Of a stretch of DNA of 64,000 nt, positions 33,024-42,974 are shown piece by piece. Position 1 is the first letter of the stretch; every line of letters begins with the position of its first letter. This DNA comes from Jiangella alba (lineage in GTDB: Bacteria; Actinomycetota; Actinomycetes; Jiangellales; Jiangellaceae): contig NZ_FNUC01000003.1 of NCBI RefSeq assembly GCF_900106035.1, positions 2,473,501-2,537,500 of the forward strand. Reading direction: 5' to 3'. The notes below the pieces were generated by a model. The model saw only the letters and a list, made by a program, of their open reading frames with translations. It made no database searches and had not been told where the DNA came from. Both the position numbers and the translations under genes were made by a program.

Positions 33024-34694
33024 ATGCGTGGCATGAGCCTGAACCGCAGGCTGGCCGCGGGAGCCGTGGCCGGTACCCTGGCCCTTGGACTCACGGCCTG
33101 TGGCGGAGACGACGACGAAGGCTCCGCTGAGGGCGGTGGCGACGGCGGCACGCTCGTGTTCGCCGGCTCGGCCGATCCCGTCATCATGGACGGCGCGCTG
33201 GTCAGCGACGGCGAGTCGACTCGGGTGATCAACCAGGTGTTCGAGGGCCTGGTCCGCAGCGAGGAGGGCGGCACCGAGATCGAGCCGGCCCTGGCCGAGT
33301 CGTGGGAAGCCAGCGAAGACGGTCTGACCTGGACCTTCACGTTGCGTGAGGGCGTGACGTTCCACGACGGCGAGGCGCTGGACGCCGAGGCCGTCTGCTT
33401 CAACTTCGAGCGCTGGTACAACTTCACCGGCGTCCTGCAGAGCCCCGCGGTCTCCTACTACTGGGGCACCGTGATGGGCGGCTTCGCCGCCAACGAGGAC
33501 CCCGCCATGGGGGAGAGCCTCTACACCGGCTGCGAGGCCAGCGACGAGCGCACCGCGGTCATCACGCTGTCGCGTCCGTCGTCGGCGTTCCTGTCCGCCC
33601 TGGCCATGCCCGCGTTCACCATCGCCAGCCCGGCCGCGCTGCAGGAGTTCGAGGCCGACGCCGTCAGCGGCACCGGCGAGGCGCCGTCCTTCGACGGCAC
33701 GTTCGGCTACGAGCACCCGATCGGCACCGGCCCGTTCCAGTTCGAGTCGTGGGAGCGCGGCTCCGAGGTGCGGCTGACCAAGTACGACGACTACTGGGAG
33801 GAGCCGGCGCAGGTCGACGAGCTGATCTTCACCGTCATCCCCGACGGCCCGGCCCGCCGGCAGGCGCTGGAGAACGGCGAGATCGACGGCTACGACCTGG
33901 TCGACCCGGCCGATGTCGACCTGCTCGAGTCCGGCGGCTTCCAGATCCTGCGCCGCCCGGCGTTCAACGTCGCCTACCTCGGCTTCCAGCAGAACGTCCC
34001 GCCGTTCGACAACCTGCAGATCCGGCAGGCCATCGCGCACGCGATCGACTTCGACAACATCATCCGGACCAACTACCCCGAGGGTGCGGTCCGGGCCACG
34101 CAGTTCATGCCGCCGGAGCTGTTCGGCTGGGCCGACGACGTCACGACCTACGACTACGACCCGGACAAGGCGCGCGACCTGATCGCGCAGTCCGGCGTCA
34201 CGAACCTCACGCTGCCGTTCTGGTACCCGACCGACGTCACCCGCCCGTACATGCCGAACGCCCAGGCCAACTGGGAGCTGATGGCGGCGGACCTGGAGGC
34301 GGTCGGCTTCACCATCGAGCCGCACACCGCGCCGTGGAACCCGGACTACCTGGACGCCACCCAGACCGGCGGCACGCCGATGTTCCTGCTCGGCTGGAAC
34401 GGCGACTTCGGCGACCCGGACAACTTCATCGGCACGTTCTTCCAGGACGTCAACCCGCAGTTCGGCAGCTTCGACAACCCGGAGATCTTCGCGAAGCTCG
34501 ACGAGGCCGAGCAGGAGACCGACCAGGACGCGCGCGCCGCGCTGTACCAGGAGGCCAACCGGATGATCATGGACTTCGTGCCTGGCATCCCCTACGTCCA
34601 CAGTGAGCCGGCCATCGCCTTCCGTGAGGGCGTCGACGGCTTCGTGCCCGACCCGTTGTCGAACGAGAGCTTCGCGACGGTCACGGTCGACTGA
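33024..34694 (+). CDS. Peptide ABC transporter substrate-binding lipoprotein
   Basis: 556 aa from ATG 33024, chosen for the GAGGTG site 5 nt upstream. Lipobox LTAC at residues 23-26 (C26 lipidated) after a basic n-region and hydrophobic core. The mature protein belongs to solute-binding family 5 (DppA/OppA): VINQVFEGLVRSEEGG, SWEASEDGLTWTFTLREGV and YEHPIGTGPFQFESWE. It captures di- or oligopeptides (some relatives bind sugars or nickel) outside the cell and delivers them to the two permeases encoded next. First gene of a five-gene operon. Confidence 0.95.
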   Translation: MRGMSLNRRLAAGAVAGTLALGLTACGGDDDEGSAEGGGDGGTLVFAGSADPVIMDGALVSDGESTRVINQVFEGLVRSEEGGTEIEPALAESWEASEDGLTWTFTLREGVTFHDGEALDAEAVCFNFERWYNFTGVLQSPAVSYYWGTVMGGFAANEDPAMGESLYTGCEASDERTAVITLSRPSSAFLSALAMPAFTIASPAALQEFEADAVSGTGEAPSFDGTFGYEHPIGTGPFQFESWERGSEVRLTKYDDYWEEPAQVDELIFTVIPDGPARRQALENGEIDGYDLVDPADVDLLESGGFQILRRPAFNVAYLGFQQNVPPFDNLQIRQAIAHAIDFDNIIRTNYPEGAVRATQFMPPELFGWADDVTTYDYDPDKARDLIAQSGVTNLTLPFWYPTDVTRPYMPNAQANWELMAADLEAVGFTIEPHTAPWNPDYLDATQTGGTPMFLLGWNGDFGDPDNFIGTFFQDVNPQFGSFDNPEIFAKLDEAEQETDQDARAALYQEANRMIMDFVPGIPYVHSEPAIAFREGVDGFVPDPLSNESFATVTVD

Positions 34695-34698
34695 CCAG

Positions 34699-35703
34699 AT
34701 GCTCAAGTTCGTCGTCCGGCGGCTCCTGCTGCTCGTCCCGATCCTGCTCGGGCTGTCGTTGCTGCTGTTCGTGTGGTTGCGCGCGCTCCCGGGAGGGCCG
34801 GCCCAGGCCCTCCTGGGGGAGCGCGCGACCGCCGACTCCGTCGCCCGCATCGAGGAGCTCTACGGGCTCAACGAGCCCTGGTACGTCCAGTACTGGAAGT
34901 TCGTCTCCGCCGCGGTGCGGCTCGACTTCGGCAACAGCGCCAACACCAACCGGCCGGTGACCGAGGAGATGATGCGGACCTTCCCGGCCACCTTCGAACT
35001 GGCGACGGCCGCGCTGATCTTCGCTGTCGGCGTCGGCGTTCCGCTGGGCTACTTCGCGGCGAAGAAGTACGGCAGCTGGCTGGACAACCTGTCGGTGTCG
35101 GGCTCGCTGCTGGGTGTCGCGGTGCCGGTGTTCTTCCTGGCCTACATCCTCAAGTACGTGTTCAGCGTCAAGCTGGGCTGGTTCCCGACCCAGGGCCGGG
35201 ACGATCCGCGCATCGACGCGGACCATCCCACCGGCTTGTACGTGCTCGACGGCATTCTCACAGGAAATCTCGAGGCCAGCTGGGACGCGATCATGCACCT
35301 GGTGCTGCCGGCCATCGCGCTGGGCGCCATCCCGCTGGCCATCATCGTCCGCATCACCCGGGCCAGCGTGCTCGACGTCGTGCACGAGGACTACGTGCGC
35401 ACGGCCGAGGCGAAGGGCCTGTACGAGCGGACGATCACCCGCCGGCACGTGCTGCGCAACGCGCTGCTGCCGGTGGTCACCGTCATCGGGCTGTCGGCCG
35501 GGCTGCTGTTCTCCGGTGCGATTCTCACCGAGACGGTGTTCGCCTTCGACGGCGTCGGCCGATTCATCTACGAGGCGATCACCGTGCGCGACTACGCCGT
35601 CCTGCAGGGGTTCATCCTGGTGATCGCGGCGATGTACGTCGTCGTGAACCTGCTCGTCGACGTCTCGTACGGGCTGATCGACCCACGAGTGCGGGTGAGG
35701 TGA
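34699..35703 (+). CDS. Peptide ABC transporter permease (DppB type)
   Basis: 334 aa with about six helices. The N-terminal FVVRRLLLLVPILLGLSLL and ALPGGPAQALLGERATADS are typical of DppB/OppB. The EAA loop that contacts the ATPase is in VHEDYVRTAEAKGLYERTI, followed by RRHVLRNALLPVVTVIG. It begins 4 nt after the binding-protein gene and ends 4 nt before the second permease. It forms a heterodimer with that protein. Confidence 0.95.
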   Translation: MLKFVVRRLLLLVPILLGLSLLLFVWLRALPGGPAQALLGERATADSVARIEELYGLNEPWYVQYWKFVSAAVRLDFGNSANTNRPVTEEMMRTFPATFELATAALIFAVGVGVPLGYFAAKKYGSWLDNLSVSGSLLGVAVPVFFLAYILKYVFSVKLGWFPTQGRDDPRIDADHPTGLYVLDGILTGNLEASWDAIMHLVLPAIALGAIPLAIIVRITRASVLDVVHEDYVRTAEAKGLYERTITRRHVLRNALLPVVTVIGLSAGLLFSGAILTETVFAFDGVGRFIYEAITVRDYAVLQGFILVIAAMYVVVNLLVDVSYGLIDPRVRVR

Positions 35704-35707
35704 GCGC

Positions 35708-36622
35708 ATGAGCCTGTCCGAGATCGAAGCGACCGCCGAGTCCGAGCAGGTCGAGCAGGCCGGCGGCAACCTCCGGAAGGAGGCGTGGAAGCGGCTGCGC
35801 CGCGACCCCGTCGCCCTGGTCGGGTTCGGCCTGATCGGGTTCTTCATCCTGGTCGCGATCCTGGCGCCGCTGATCGCGCCGTACGCGCCGGACGCCCAGC
35901 CGGGCCGCGGCATGATCACGCCGACGAACATCCCCGGCCCGTCCGCCGACCACTGGTTCGGACTGGACGCGTCCGGCCGCGACGAGTTCAGCCGCGTCGT
36001 CTACGGGGCCCGGCAGTCGCTGCTGGTCGGCGTCGTGGCGACGCTGTTCGGCATGCTCGGCGGCCTGATCCTGGGCACGCTCGCGGGCGCGTTCGGCGGC
36101 AAGGTGGACGCCGTCATCATGCGGATCGTCGACATCATGCTGTCCATCCCCGGCCTGTTGATGGCCATCGCCATCGCCGCGCTGCTGGGTGCCAGCTTCT
36201 GGTCGGTGATGATCGCCATCGCCATCATCAACGTGCCGGTGTTCGCCCGGCTGCTGCGCGGGCAGATGCTGGCCCAGCGCGGCTCCGACTACGTGCTGGC
36301 CGCGGTGTCGATCGGGGTGCGGCGGCGGCCGATCGTGTTCGGGCACATCCTGCCGAACTCGATCTCGCCGGTCATCGTCCAGGCGACGCTGACGCTGGCG
36401 ACGGCGATCATCGAGGCCGCCGGGCTGTCGTTCCTGGGCCTGGGCAGCGCCGACCCGCGCGTCCCTGAGTGGGGCCGCATGCTCGCCGACACCCAGCGCT
36501 ACCTGGCCTCCGCGCCGCACCTGGCGTTCTTCCCCGGCATCGCGATCGTCATCGCCGCACTGGGCTTCACCATGCTCGGCGAACGGCTGCGCGAGGCCAT
36601 CGACCCGAAGTACCGGCGGTGA
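35708..36622 (+). CDS. Peptide ABC transporter permease (DppC type)
   Basis: 304 aa. An N-terminal cytoplasmic stretch leads to [20 protein letters not shown], the OppC_N segment typical of DppC. The core holds [20 protein letters not shown] and an EAA-like loop around [20 protein letters not shown]. About six helices. The stop overlaps the next gene's GTG start (GTGA), so production of the ATPase is coupled to it. Confidence 0.95.
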   Translation: MSLSEIEATAESEQVEQAGGNLRKEAWKRLRRDPVALVGFGLIGFFILVAILAPLIAPYAPDAQPGRGMITPTNIPGPSADHWFGLDASGRDEFSRVVYGARQSLLVGVVATLFGMLGGLILGTLAGAFGGKVDAVIMRIVDIMLSIPGLLMAIAIAALLGASFWSVMIAIAIINVPVFARLLRGQMLAQRGSDYVLAAVSIGVRRRPIVFGHILPNSISPVIVQATLTLATAIIEAAGLSFLGLGSADPRVPEWGRMLADTQRYLASAPHLAFFPGIAIVIAALGFTMLGERLREAIDPKYRR

Positions 36623-37623
36623 GTGTGACCAGTTCCGAACCCCTGCTCGACGTCCGCGACCTGTCGGTCACCTTCACCCGCAAGGGCGGGCCGACGGTCC
36701 GTGCCGTCGACGGCGTCTCGTTCACCGTCCGGCCGGGCGAGACCGTCAGCCTGGTGGGCGAGTCGGGCAGCGGCAAGTCGGTGACGTCGCTGGCGGTCAT
36801 GGGGCTGCTGCCGCGCCGCGGCGTGCGCGTCGGCGGCCAGGTGCTGTTCGACGGCGACGACCTGCTGACGTTGCCGCGCGACCGCATGCGCGACATCCGC
36901 GGCCGCGACGTCGCCATGGTGTTCCAGGACCCGATGTCGTCGCTCAACCCGGTGGTGCCGATCGGCGTGCAGGTCACCGAGGTGCTGGAACGGCACCAGG
37001 ACCTGCGCGGCGAGAAGGCGCGCGCGGCGGCCGCGGATCTGCTGGCCCGCGTCGGCATCCCGGACCCGGACCGCCGGCTGAAGGAGTACCCGCACCAGCT
37101 CTCCGGCGGCATGCGCCAGCGCGCGCTGATCGCGATGGCGCTGGCCTGCCAGCCGCGGCTGCTGATCGCCGACGAGCCGACGACGGCGCTCGACGTCACC
37201 ATCCAGGCGCAGATCATCGAGCTGCTCAAGGAGCTGGTGCAGGACACCGGCGCCGCGCTGGTGATGATCACGCACGACCTCGGCATCGTCGCCGGGCTGT
37301 GCGACACCGTCCACGTCATGTACTCCGGCCGGGTGGTCGAGTCGGCGGGACGGCGCGAGCTGTTCGCGCGGCCGCGGCACCCCTACACCGGCGGGCTGCT
37401 CGGGTCGGTGCCCCGGCTCGACGCGCCCCGCGGCTCCCCGCTGCACCCGATCCCGGGCTCGCCGACGGACGTGCTGCGCTGGGACCGCGGCTGCGCGTTC
37501 GCGCCGCGCTGCCAGAACCGCGTCGACGCCTGTACCGACGGCCCGCCGCCGTTGGAGGCGTACGCCGGCCGGTCGCTGCGCTGCCTGAACCCGCTCACCG
37601 AGTCCGAGGAGGTGTCCGCATGA
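36619..37623 (+). CDS. Peptide ABC transporter ATPase (DppD type)
   Basis: 334 aa from GTG 36619; a second GTG at 36625 is also possible. Walker [10 protein letters not shown]-loop [11 protein letters not shown], signature [15 protein letters not shown], Walker [15 protein letters not shown] and an H-loop ITHDLGIV. The C-terminal oligopeptide-ATPase domain has Cys residues in [18 protein letters not shown] and LRC, a conserved Cys cluster in DppD/OppD, possibly binding Fe-S. Overlaps both neighbours by 4 nt. Confidence 0.95.
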   Translation: MSVTSSEPLLDVRDLSVTFTRKGGPTVRAVDGVSFTVRPGETVSLVGESGSGKSVTSLAVMGLLPRRGVRVGGQVLFDGDDLLTLPRDRMRDIRGRDVAMVFQDPMSSLNPVVPIGVQVTEVLERHQDLRGEKARAAAADLLARVGIPDPDRRLKEYPHQLSGGMRQRALIAMALACQPRLLIADEPTTALDVTIQAQIIELLKELVQDTGAALVMITHDLGIVAGLCDTVHVMYSGRVVESAGRRELFARPRHPYTGGLLGSVPRLDAPRGSPLHPIPGSPTDVLRWDRGCAFAPRCQNRVDACTDGPPPLEAYAGRSLRCLNPLTESEEVSA

Positions 37624-38687
37624 GCGACGACTCCCTGCTCTCCATCCGGGGGCTCGAGGTCCACTTCCCGATCAGGTCCGGCATCATCGTCGAGCGGCAG
37701 ATCGGCTCGGTCAAGGCCGTCGACGGCGTCGACCTCGACATCCCGCGGGGCGCGACCGTCGGCCTGGTGGGGGAGTCCGGCTGCGGCAAGTCCACGCTCG
37801 GCCGGGCCATCCTGCGGCTGGTCGAGCCGACCGCCGGCACCGTCACGTTCGACGGCACCGACCTGCGGACGCTGGCCGGCGAGGAGCTGCGCCGCATGCG
37901 CCGTCAGCTGCAGATGGTCTTCCAGGACCCGATGGCCAGCCTCGACCCGCGGCAGAACGTCCAGTCGGTGTTGACCGAGCCGCTGCGGGCCCACGGCATC
38001 GGCGGCGACCACACGGCCCGGGTGCGCGAGCTGCTCGACGTCGTCGGGCTGCCCGCGTCGGCGGCGAACCGGTACCCGCACGAGTTCTCCGGCGGCCAGC
38101 GCCAGCGCATCGGCATCGCCCGGGCCATCGCGCTGGAGCCGCAGCTCATCGTCGCCGACGAGCCGGTGTCCGCGTTGGACGTGTCGATCCAGGCGCAGGT
38201 GGTGAACCTGCTGGAGGAGCTGCAGGACCGCCTCGGCCTCACCTACCTCGTCATCGCGCACGACCTCGCCGTCGTCCGGCACATCGCCGACGTCGTCGCC
38301 GTCATGTATCTGGGCGGGCTGGTCGAGCAGGCGCCGTCGGACGACCTGTACGCGACGCCGCTGCACCCGTACACGAAGGCGCTGATGTCGGCGGTGCCGA
38401 TCCCGGACCCCGAGGTCGAGGACACCCGGCAGCGCATCCTGCTCCAGGGCGACCTGCCCTCGCCAGCCCACCCGCCGGCCGGCTGCCGGTTCCACACCCG
38501 CTGCCCGTTCCGCCAGCCCACCCGCTGCGCCGACGAGCGGCCGGTGCTGCGGACGGTCACCGGGCACCCGGAGGCGCACACGGTGGCCTGCCACTGGGCC
38601 GAGGACATCGCGGCGGGCCGCATCCGCCCCGACGCCGCCGCCGTCGTCGAGCCCGACCCGGAGCACGCGCCGGACCCCGCGGCCTGA
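37620..38687 (+). CDS. Peptide ABC transporter ATPase (DppF type)
   Basis: 355 aa. Walker [23 protein letters not shown], signature [15 protein letters not shown], Walker [15 protein letters not shown], and H-loop [10 protein letters not shown]. The C-terminal domain has Cys residues in [16 protein letters not shown] and ACHW, as in DppF/OppF. It dimerises with the preceding ATPase to power uptake. Last gene of the operon; a 64-bp perfect palindrome begins 12 nt after the stop. Confidence 0.95.
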   Translation: MSDDSLLSIRGLEVHFPIRSGIIVERQIGSVKAVDGVDLDIPRGATVGLVGESGCGKSTLGRAILRLVEPTAGTVTFDGTDLRTLAGEELRRMRRQLQMVFQDPMASLDPRQNVQSVLTEPLRAHGIGGDHTARVRELLDVVGLPASAANRYPHEFSGGQRQRIGIARAIALEPQLIVADEPVSALDVSIQAQVVNLLEELQDRLGLTYLVIAHDLAVVRHIADVVAVMYLGGLVEQAPSDDLYATPLHPYTKALMSAVPIPDPEVEDTRQRILLQGDLPSPAHPPAGCRFHTRCPFRQPTRCADERPVLRTVTGHPEAHTVACHWAEDIAAGRIRPDAAAVVEPDPEHAPDPAA

Positions 38688-38698
38688 GGTCCGTTCCC

Positions 38699-38762
38699 CC
38701 TTTGCAATGAGCACCTTGACGCACCACCGCGCGGTGGTGCGTCAAGGTGCTCATTGCAAAGG
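38699..38762. terminator. 64-bp perfect palindrome, convergent terminator
   Basis: The 32 bases from 38699 to 38730 are matched exactly by 38731-38762 with no spacer. Each outer arm begins CCTTTGCAATGAGCACC and the centre is CCGCGCGG. It lies between the convergent peptide-importer operon and the MacB-type permease gene, so it can act as a bidirectional terminator. Perfect symmetry of this length without a loop is exceptional. Confidence 0.85.
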
Positions 38763-38800
38763 CGGCGGGGCTGCCGGTGTACCCGGGCAACCCCGCCGCC
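38761..38800. terminator. Second GC-rich hairpin beside the palindrome
   Basis: GGCGGCGGGG at 38761-38770 pairs with CCCCGCCGCC at 38791-38800, and inner bases extend the stem with one mismatch. It directly abuts the 64-bp palindrome and ends 6 nt from the stop of the leftward permease gene, for which it is the first terminator encountered. Confidence 0.7.
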
Positions 38801-38806
38801 CGCGTC

Positions 38807-41362
38807 CTACTCCGTCGTGATGGCGCGCAGCACGTCGAGCTTGGCGGCGCGGCGGGCCGGCCAGACGGCGGCCAGGACGCCGACGATCGCGGCGAGCACG
38901 ACGAACACGATGAGCTGACCGCCCGGGATGGAGAGCACCTCGAGCCCGTCGTCGGCGATGGCGCGTTGCAGCGACACCCCGAACAGCAGGCCGAGCGCGA
39001 CACCGAGGACGGCGCCGAGAACGGCGATGGCGATGGACTCGAGCCGGATGGTGCGCCGCAACTGGCGCCGGCTCAGGCCGACCGCCCGCAGCAGCCCCAC
39101 CTCGCGGGTGCGCTCCATGACCGACAGCGCCAGCGTGTTGACGATGCCGAGGACGGCGATCAGCACCGCCAGCCCGAGCAGCGCGTACACCAGGAACAGC
39201 AGCTGGTTGACCTGGTCGCGGGACTGCTGCTTGTACTCCTCCTGGTCCTGGACGGTGACCGTCGGGACGTCAGCGGTGGCCGCCTCGAGGCTCTCGTGGA
39301 CGGTGCCGAGGTCGGCGCCGTCGTCGGCGATGACGTACAGCAGGGAGTCGAGCGACGGCACCGCGCCGTCGGCCAGCGTCTGCTGGCTGACCACCACGCC
39401 GCCGGCCAGCAGCGGCGACTGCGCGTAGATGCCGGCCAGCTCGATCTCCCCGTCGGAGCCGGGCAGCTGCAGCCGGACGGTGTCGCCGACGGACAGCCCC
39501 TTCGACTCGGCCTGGTCCTCGCCGATGAGGAACTGGCCGGGACCGAGCTCGTCGGTGCCCGCGACCATCTCGAGGTCGGCCGCCCGGCTGTACGCGACCG
39601 GGTCGAACGACTGCAGGAACGTCTGGTCGCCGTCGACGAGGCCGCCGGACATCCGCAGCGACACCACCTCGTCGACGCCGTCGACCTGGGCCACCTCCTC
39701 GGCGATGCCGGGCGAGAACGGCTGCCCGACCGCGTTGGAGACGACGAACTGGGCGCGGACGCCGTCGTCGAGGGCCTTGTCGACCGTCGCGTTGGCCGAC
39801 GCGCCGACGATGGAGATGGCCGTGACCAGCGCCATGCCGATCATCAGCGCCGACGCCGTGGCCGCCGTGCGGCGCGGGTTGCGCAGCGCGTTCTCGCGGG
39901 CCAGCCGGCCGACGGTGCCGAACGCCTTTGGGTACCAGCCGGCCACGACCCGCAACACCGGCGTGGCCAGCACCGGCGCCAGCAGCGCCACGCCGATGAA
40001 CACCGCGAAGATGCCGGCGCCCACCATGAGCGCCGCGTCGTTCACGTCGGCGAACAGGCCGGTGGCCATGGCCGCCGCGCCGAGCAGCGTCAGCGCGCCG
40101 CCGACCCACAGGTGCACCTTGCGGCCGGACTCGGTAGTGGCGACGTCGTCGCGCATGGCCGCGATGGGCGGGACCTTCGACGCCCGCCGCGCCGGGACGT
40201 ACGCGGCCACCATGGTGACCACGATGCCGACGACGTAGGAGATGACGACGGTGCGCGGCTGCAGCACCAGGCCGCCGGCCAGCTCCAGCCCGAACGCCCC
40301 GAACACCGTCTTGAGCAGCTGCGCGACACCGAGGCCGAGCAGCAGCCCGAGGGTCGAGCCGACGACGCCGACGACGAACGCCTCGAGCAGCACCGACCGC
40401 GTGACCTGGCGCCGGCCGGCGCCGAGCGCGCGGTACAGCGCCATCTCCTGGGAGCGCTGCGCCACCAGGATGGAGAACGTGTTGAGGATGAGGAACACGC
40501 CGACGAACAGCGCGATGGCGGCGAACACCAGCAGGAAGGTGTTGAAGAAGCCGAGCCCCTCCTCGATGGCCGACGCGGTCTCCTCGTCGACGTCGGCGCC
40601 GGTGAGGGCCTCGAAGTCGCCCGGCAGGATGGCGCTGATCTCGTCGCGGACCTCCTCGGCGCTGGTGCCGTCGGCGGCCGTCACCGAGATGCGGCTGAAG
40701 GCGTCGTCGCCGTCGAGGAACAGCTGCTGGGCGTAGCCGGTCTCGAACACCGACAGGCTGGCGCCGGCCAGGCTGCCGGACTCGCCGAACCGGACGACGC
40801 CGACCAGTTCGGCCGTGACCCGCGGGTCGTCGCCGGTGCCGACGAACTGGACGTCGTCGCCGATCTGGTAGCCGGAGTCGTCGAACGTGCGGTCGTCGAG
40901 CGCGACCTCGCCCGGGCCGGACGGCAGCTCGCCGTCGACCAGCTCGAGCACCGGAGCGCCGTCGGCCGTGGGGCCGTCGTGCCAGTTGACGGCGATGCCG
41001 GGGGCGCCCTGCGTGGTCATGAGGTCGCCGTCGGAGTCGAGGACGAAGAAGCTCTGGTTCTCGACCTCGCCGTCGGCCCGCTCGACGCCGGGGAGGTCGG
41101 CCACCTCGTCGACCAGGCCGGCCGGGATGGTCGTGGTGGTGCCGGTGGCGAAGCCGGTGAACAGGTCGGCCTCGCCCGGGAGGTCGGGCCGCACGACGAC
41201 GTCGGAGGACAGGCCGCCGAAGATGTCGTCGAAGGTGCGGTCGATGGTGTCGGTGAACACGTACGACCCGGCCACGAACGCCACGCCCAGCACGATGGCG
41301 AACGCGCTCATGGCCAGCCGCAGCTTGCGCGCGGCCAGGCTCTTGAGGGTCGCGCGGATCAT
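38807..41362 (-). CDS. MacB/FtsX-type ABC transporter permease
   Basis: 851 aa from ATG 41362, which overlaps the ATPase stop by ATGA. N-terminal helix (about 15-38, RKLRLAMSAFAIVLG), a large extracellular domain, three helices (about 260-390), then a helix, a second extracellular domain and three more helices near the C-terminus: two FtsX cores in one chain. Features include ILVAQRSQEMALYRALGAGR and VMERTREVGLLRAVGLSRRQ. Such systems move lipids or peptides across the membrane or power signalling without transport. Substrate unknown. The 3' end faces two strong hairpins. Confidence 0.92.
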   Translation of the reverse strand: MIRATLKSLAARKLRLAMSAFAIVLGVAFVAGSYVFTDTIDRTFDDIFGGLSSDVVVRPDLPGEADLFTGFATGTTTTIPAGLVDEVADLPGVERADGEVENQSFFVLDSDGDLMTTQGAPGIAVNWHDGPTADGAPVLELVDGELPSGPGEVALDDRTFDDSGYQIGDDVQFVGTGDDPRVTAELVGVVRFGESGSLAGASLSVFETGYAQQLFLDGDDAFSRISVTAADGTSAEEVRDEISAILPGDFEALTGADVDEETASAIEEGLGFFNTFLLVFAAIALFVGVFLILNTFSILVAQRSQEMALYRALGAGRRQVTRSVLLEAFVVGVVGSTLGLLLGLGVAQLLKTVFGAFGLELAGGLVLQPRTVVISYVVGIVVTMVAAYVPARRASKVPPIAAMRDDVATTESGRKVHLWVGGALTLLGAAAMATGLFADVNDAALMVGAGIFAVFIGVALLAPVLATPVLRVVAGWYPKAFGTVGRLARENALRNPRRTAATASALMIGMALVTAISIVGASANATVDKALDDGVRAQFVVSNAVGQPFSPGIAEEVAQVDGVDEVVSLRMSGGLVDGDQTFLQSFDPVAYSRAADLEMVAGTDELGPGQFLIGEDQAESKGLSVGDTVRLQLPGSDGEIELAGIYAQSPLLAGGVVVSQQTLADGAVPSLDSLLYVIADDGADLGTVHESLEAATADVPTVTVQDQEEYKQQSRDQVNQLLFLVYALLGLAVLIAVLGIVNTLALSVMERTREVGLLRAVGLSRRQLRRTIRLESIAIAVLGAVLGVALGLLFGVSLQRAIADDGLEVLSIPGGQLIVFVVLAAIVGVLAAVWPARRAAKLDVLRAITTE

Positions 41363-42120
41363 GCCTGCTGTCCCACGGCGTCGAAGCCCTTCATGCGCTC
41401 GAGCACCTTCTCGGCCGTCGGGTCGGCCATCTCGTCGACGATCTGGCCGTCGGCGAGGAACAGGACGCGGTCGGAGTAGGCGGCGGCGTTGGGGTCGTGG
41501 GTGACCATGACGATGGTCTGGCCGAACTCGCGGACCGAGCGGCGCAGGAACGACAGCACCTCGGTGCCGGACCGGGAGTCGAGGTTGCCGGTGGGCTCGT
41601 CGGCGAAGATGATCTCGGGCTTGCTGACCAGCGCCCGCGCGCAGGCCACGCGCTGCTGCTGCCCGCCGGAGAGCTGGTTCGGCTTGTGCCCGAGCCGGTC
41701 GGCCAGGCCGACCGTCGCGATGACGTTGTCGAACCACTCCTTGTCGATGGAGCTGCCGGCGATGTCGAGCGGCAGTGTGATGTTCTCCTTGGCCGTCAGC
41801 GTCGGGATCAGGTTGAAGGCCTGGAACACGAAGCCGATCTTGTCGCGGCGGAGCTTGGTCAGCTCCTTGTCGTTCAGTCCGCTCAGCTCGGTGTCGCCGA
41901 TGTACACCTGGCCCGACGTCGACGAGTCCAGCGCGGCCATGCAGTGCATGAGCGTGGACTTGCCGGAGCCGGACGGGCCCATGATGGCGGTGAACCGGCC
42001 GGCGGTGAACTCCACCGTCACACCGCCCAGCGCCACCACGCGGGTGTCGTCCTTGCCATAGATCTTCGTCAGGTCAACGGCGCGGGCCGCCGTGCGCGGC
42101 GAGCTGGGTTCCGTCGTCAC
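41359..42120 (-). CDS. ABC transporter ATPase (MacB/LolD type)
   Basis: 253 aa from GTG 42120 with a GAGGAG site 8-10 nt upstream. Walker [10 protein letters not shown]-loop [19 protein letters not shown], signature [15 protein letters not shown], Walker [16 protein letters not shown] and H-loop VTHDPNAA. The sequence is typical of ATPases that partner FtsX-type permeases; its permease is encoded next, with ATGA overlap. The two-component system upstream in the same direction is separated by a terminator-like hairpin but may still control it. Confidence 0.95.
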   Translation of the reverse strand: MTTEPSSPRTAARAVDLTKIYGKDDTRVVALGGVTVEFTAGRFTAIMGPSGSGKSTLMHCMAALDSSTSGQVYIGDTELSGLNDKELTKLRRDKIGFVFQAFNLIPTLTAKENITLPLDIAGSSIDKEWFDNVIATVGLADRLGHKPNQLSGGQQQRVACARALVSKPEIIFADEPTGNLDSRSGTEVLSFLRRSVREFGQTIVMVTHDPNAAAYSDRVLFLADGQIVDEMADPTAEKVLERMKGFDAVGQQA

Positions 42121-42227
42121 CGGTACGCTCCTCGTCAGCTGGATCGTGGATCGTGTTCCACGCTAGAGGCCCGGACGGCCACGATGATCGGCGAACGGCA
42201 CGGTCTGCGGGCTCCGCCGTGAGGAGT

Positions 42228-42250
42228 AGGACGGCCCGCCGGGCCGTCCT
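42228..42250. terminator. Perfect 10-bp stem hairpin after response regulator
   Basis: AGGACGGCCC, 3 nt, GGGCCGTCCT. It lies 44 nt downstream of the regulator stop (minus strand) and should end the kinase-regulator transcript before the ABC genes. Confidence 0.75.
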
Positions 42251-42293
42251 GCGGGCGTACGACCGGTCTCCGGGGCGCCGCGCTGGCGTCGGG

Positions 42294-42974
42294 CTACAGG
42301 GCGCCGGGCTGGACGAGGCCGCTCTCGTAGGCGTAGACGGCGGCCTGGACGCGGTCGCGCAGGCTCAGCTTGGTCAGCACGTTGCCGACGTGGGTCTTCA
42401 CCGTGGTCTCGGACACCACCAGCTCGGCGGCGATCTCGGCGTTGGAGTAGCCGCGCGCCACCAGCGTGAGCACCTCGCGCTCGCGGTCGGTGAGGTGCTG
42501 CAGGTTCGCCGGCGTAGGGGAGTCGGTGGCCGGGAAGCGGCTGGCGAACATGTCGAGCAGCCGCCGCGTGATGCTCGGCGCCACGACGGCGTCGCCGCGC
42601 GACACCGTGCGGATGGCCGTCACGAGATCCTCGGCCGGCACGTCCTTGAGCAGGAAGCCGCTGGCCCCGGCCCGCAGCGCCTCGACGACGTACTCGTCGA
42701 GGTCGAAGGTGGTGAGCACCAGGACGCGCGGCGTGGTCTCGCGGGCGGCGCCGGTGATCTGGCGGGTCGCCTGCACGCCGTCGACGCGCGGCATGCGGAT
42801 GTCCATCAGCACGACGTCGGGCTGCAGCGCCCGCGCGTCGGCCACCGCCTGCTCGCCGTCGCCCGACTCGCCGACCACGGCGATGTCGGACTCGGCCTCG
42901 AGGATCATGCGGAAACCGGTGCGCAGCAGCGGCTGGTCGTCCACCAGCAGCACCCGGATGGGCTGGGCCGTCAT
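42294..42974 (-). CDS. NarL/FixJ-family response regulator
   Basis: 226 aa. Receiver with acidic pair in LLVDDQPLLRTGF, phospho-acceptor D58 in VLMDIRMPRV and switch Lys in FLLKDVPAED. LuxR HTH with LTDREREVLTLVARGYSNAEIA and recognition helix near VKTHVGNVLTKL. Coupled to the kinase gene by ATGA. The nearby MacB-type ABC genes, in the same direction, are the likeliest target. Confidence 0.93.
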   Translation of the reverse strand: MTAQPIRVLLVDDQPLLRTGFRMILEAESDIAVVGESGDGEQAVADARALQPDVVLMDIRMPRVDGVQATRQITGAARETTPRVLVLTTFDLDEYVVEALRAGASGFLLKDVPAEDLVTAIRTVSRGDAVVAPSITRRLLDMFASRFPATDSPTPANLQHLTDREREVLTLVARGYSNAEIAAELVVSETTVKTHVGNVLTKLSLRDRVQAAVYAYESGLVQPGAL

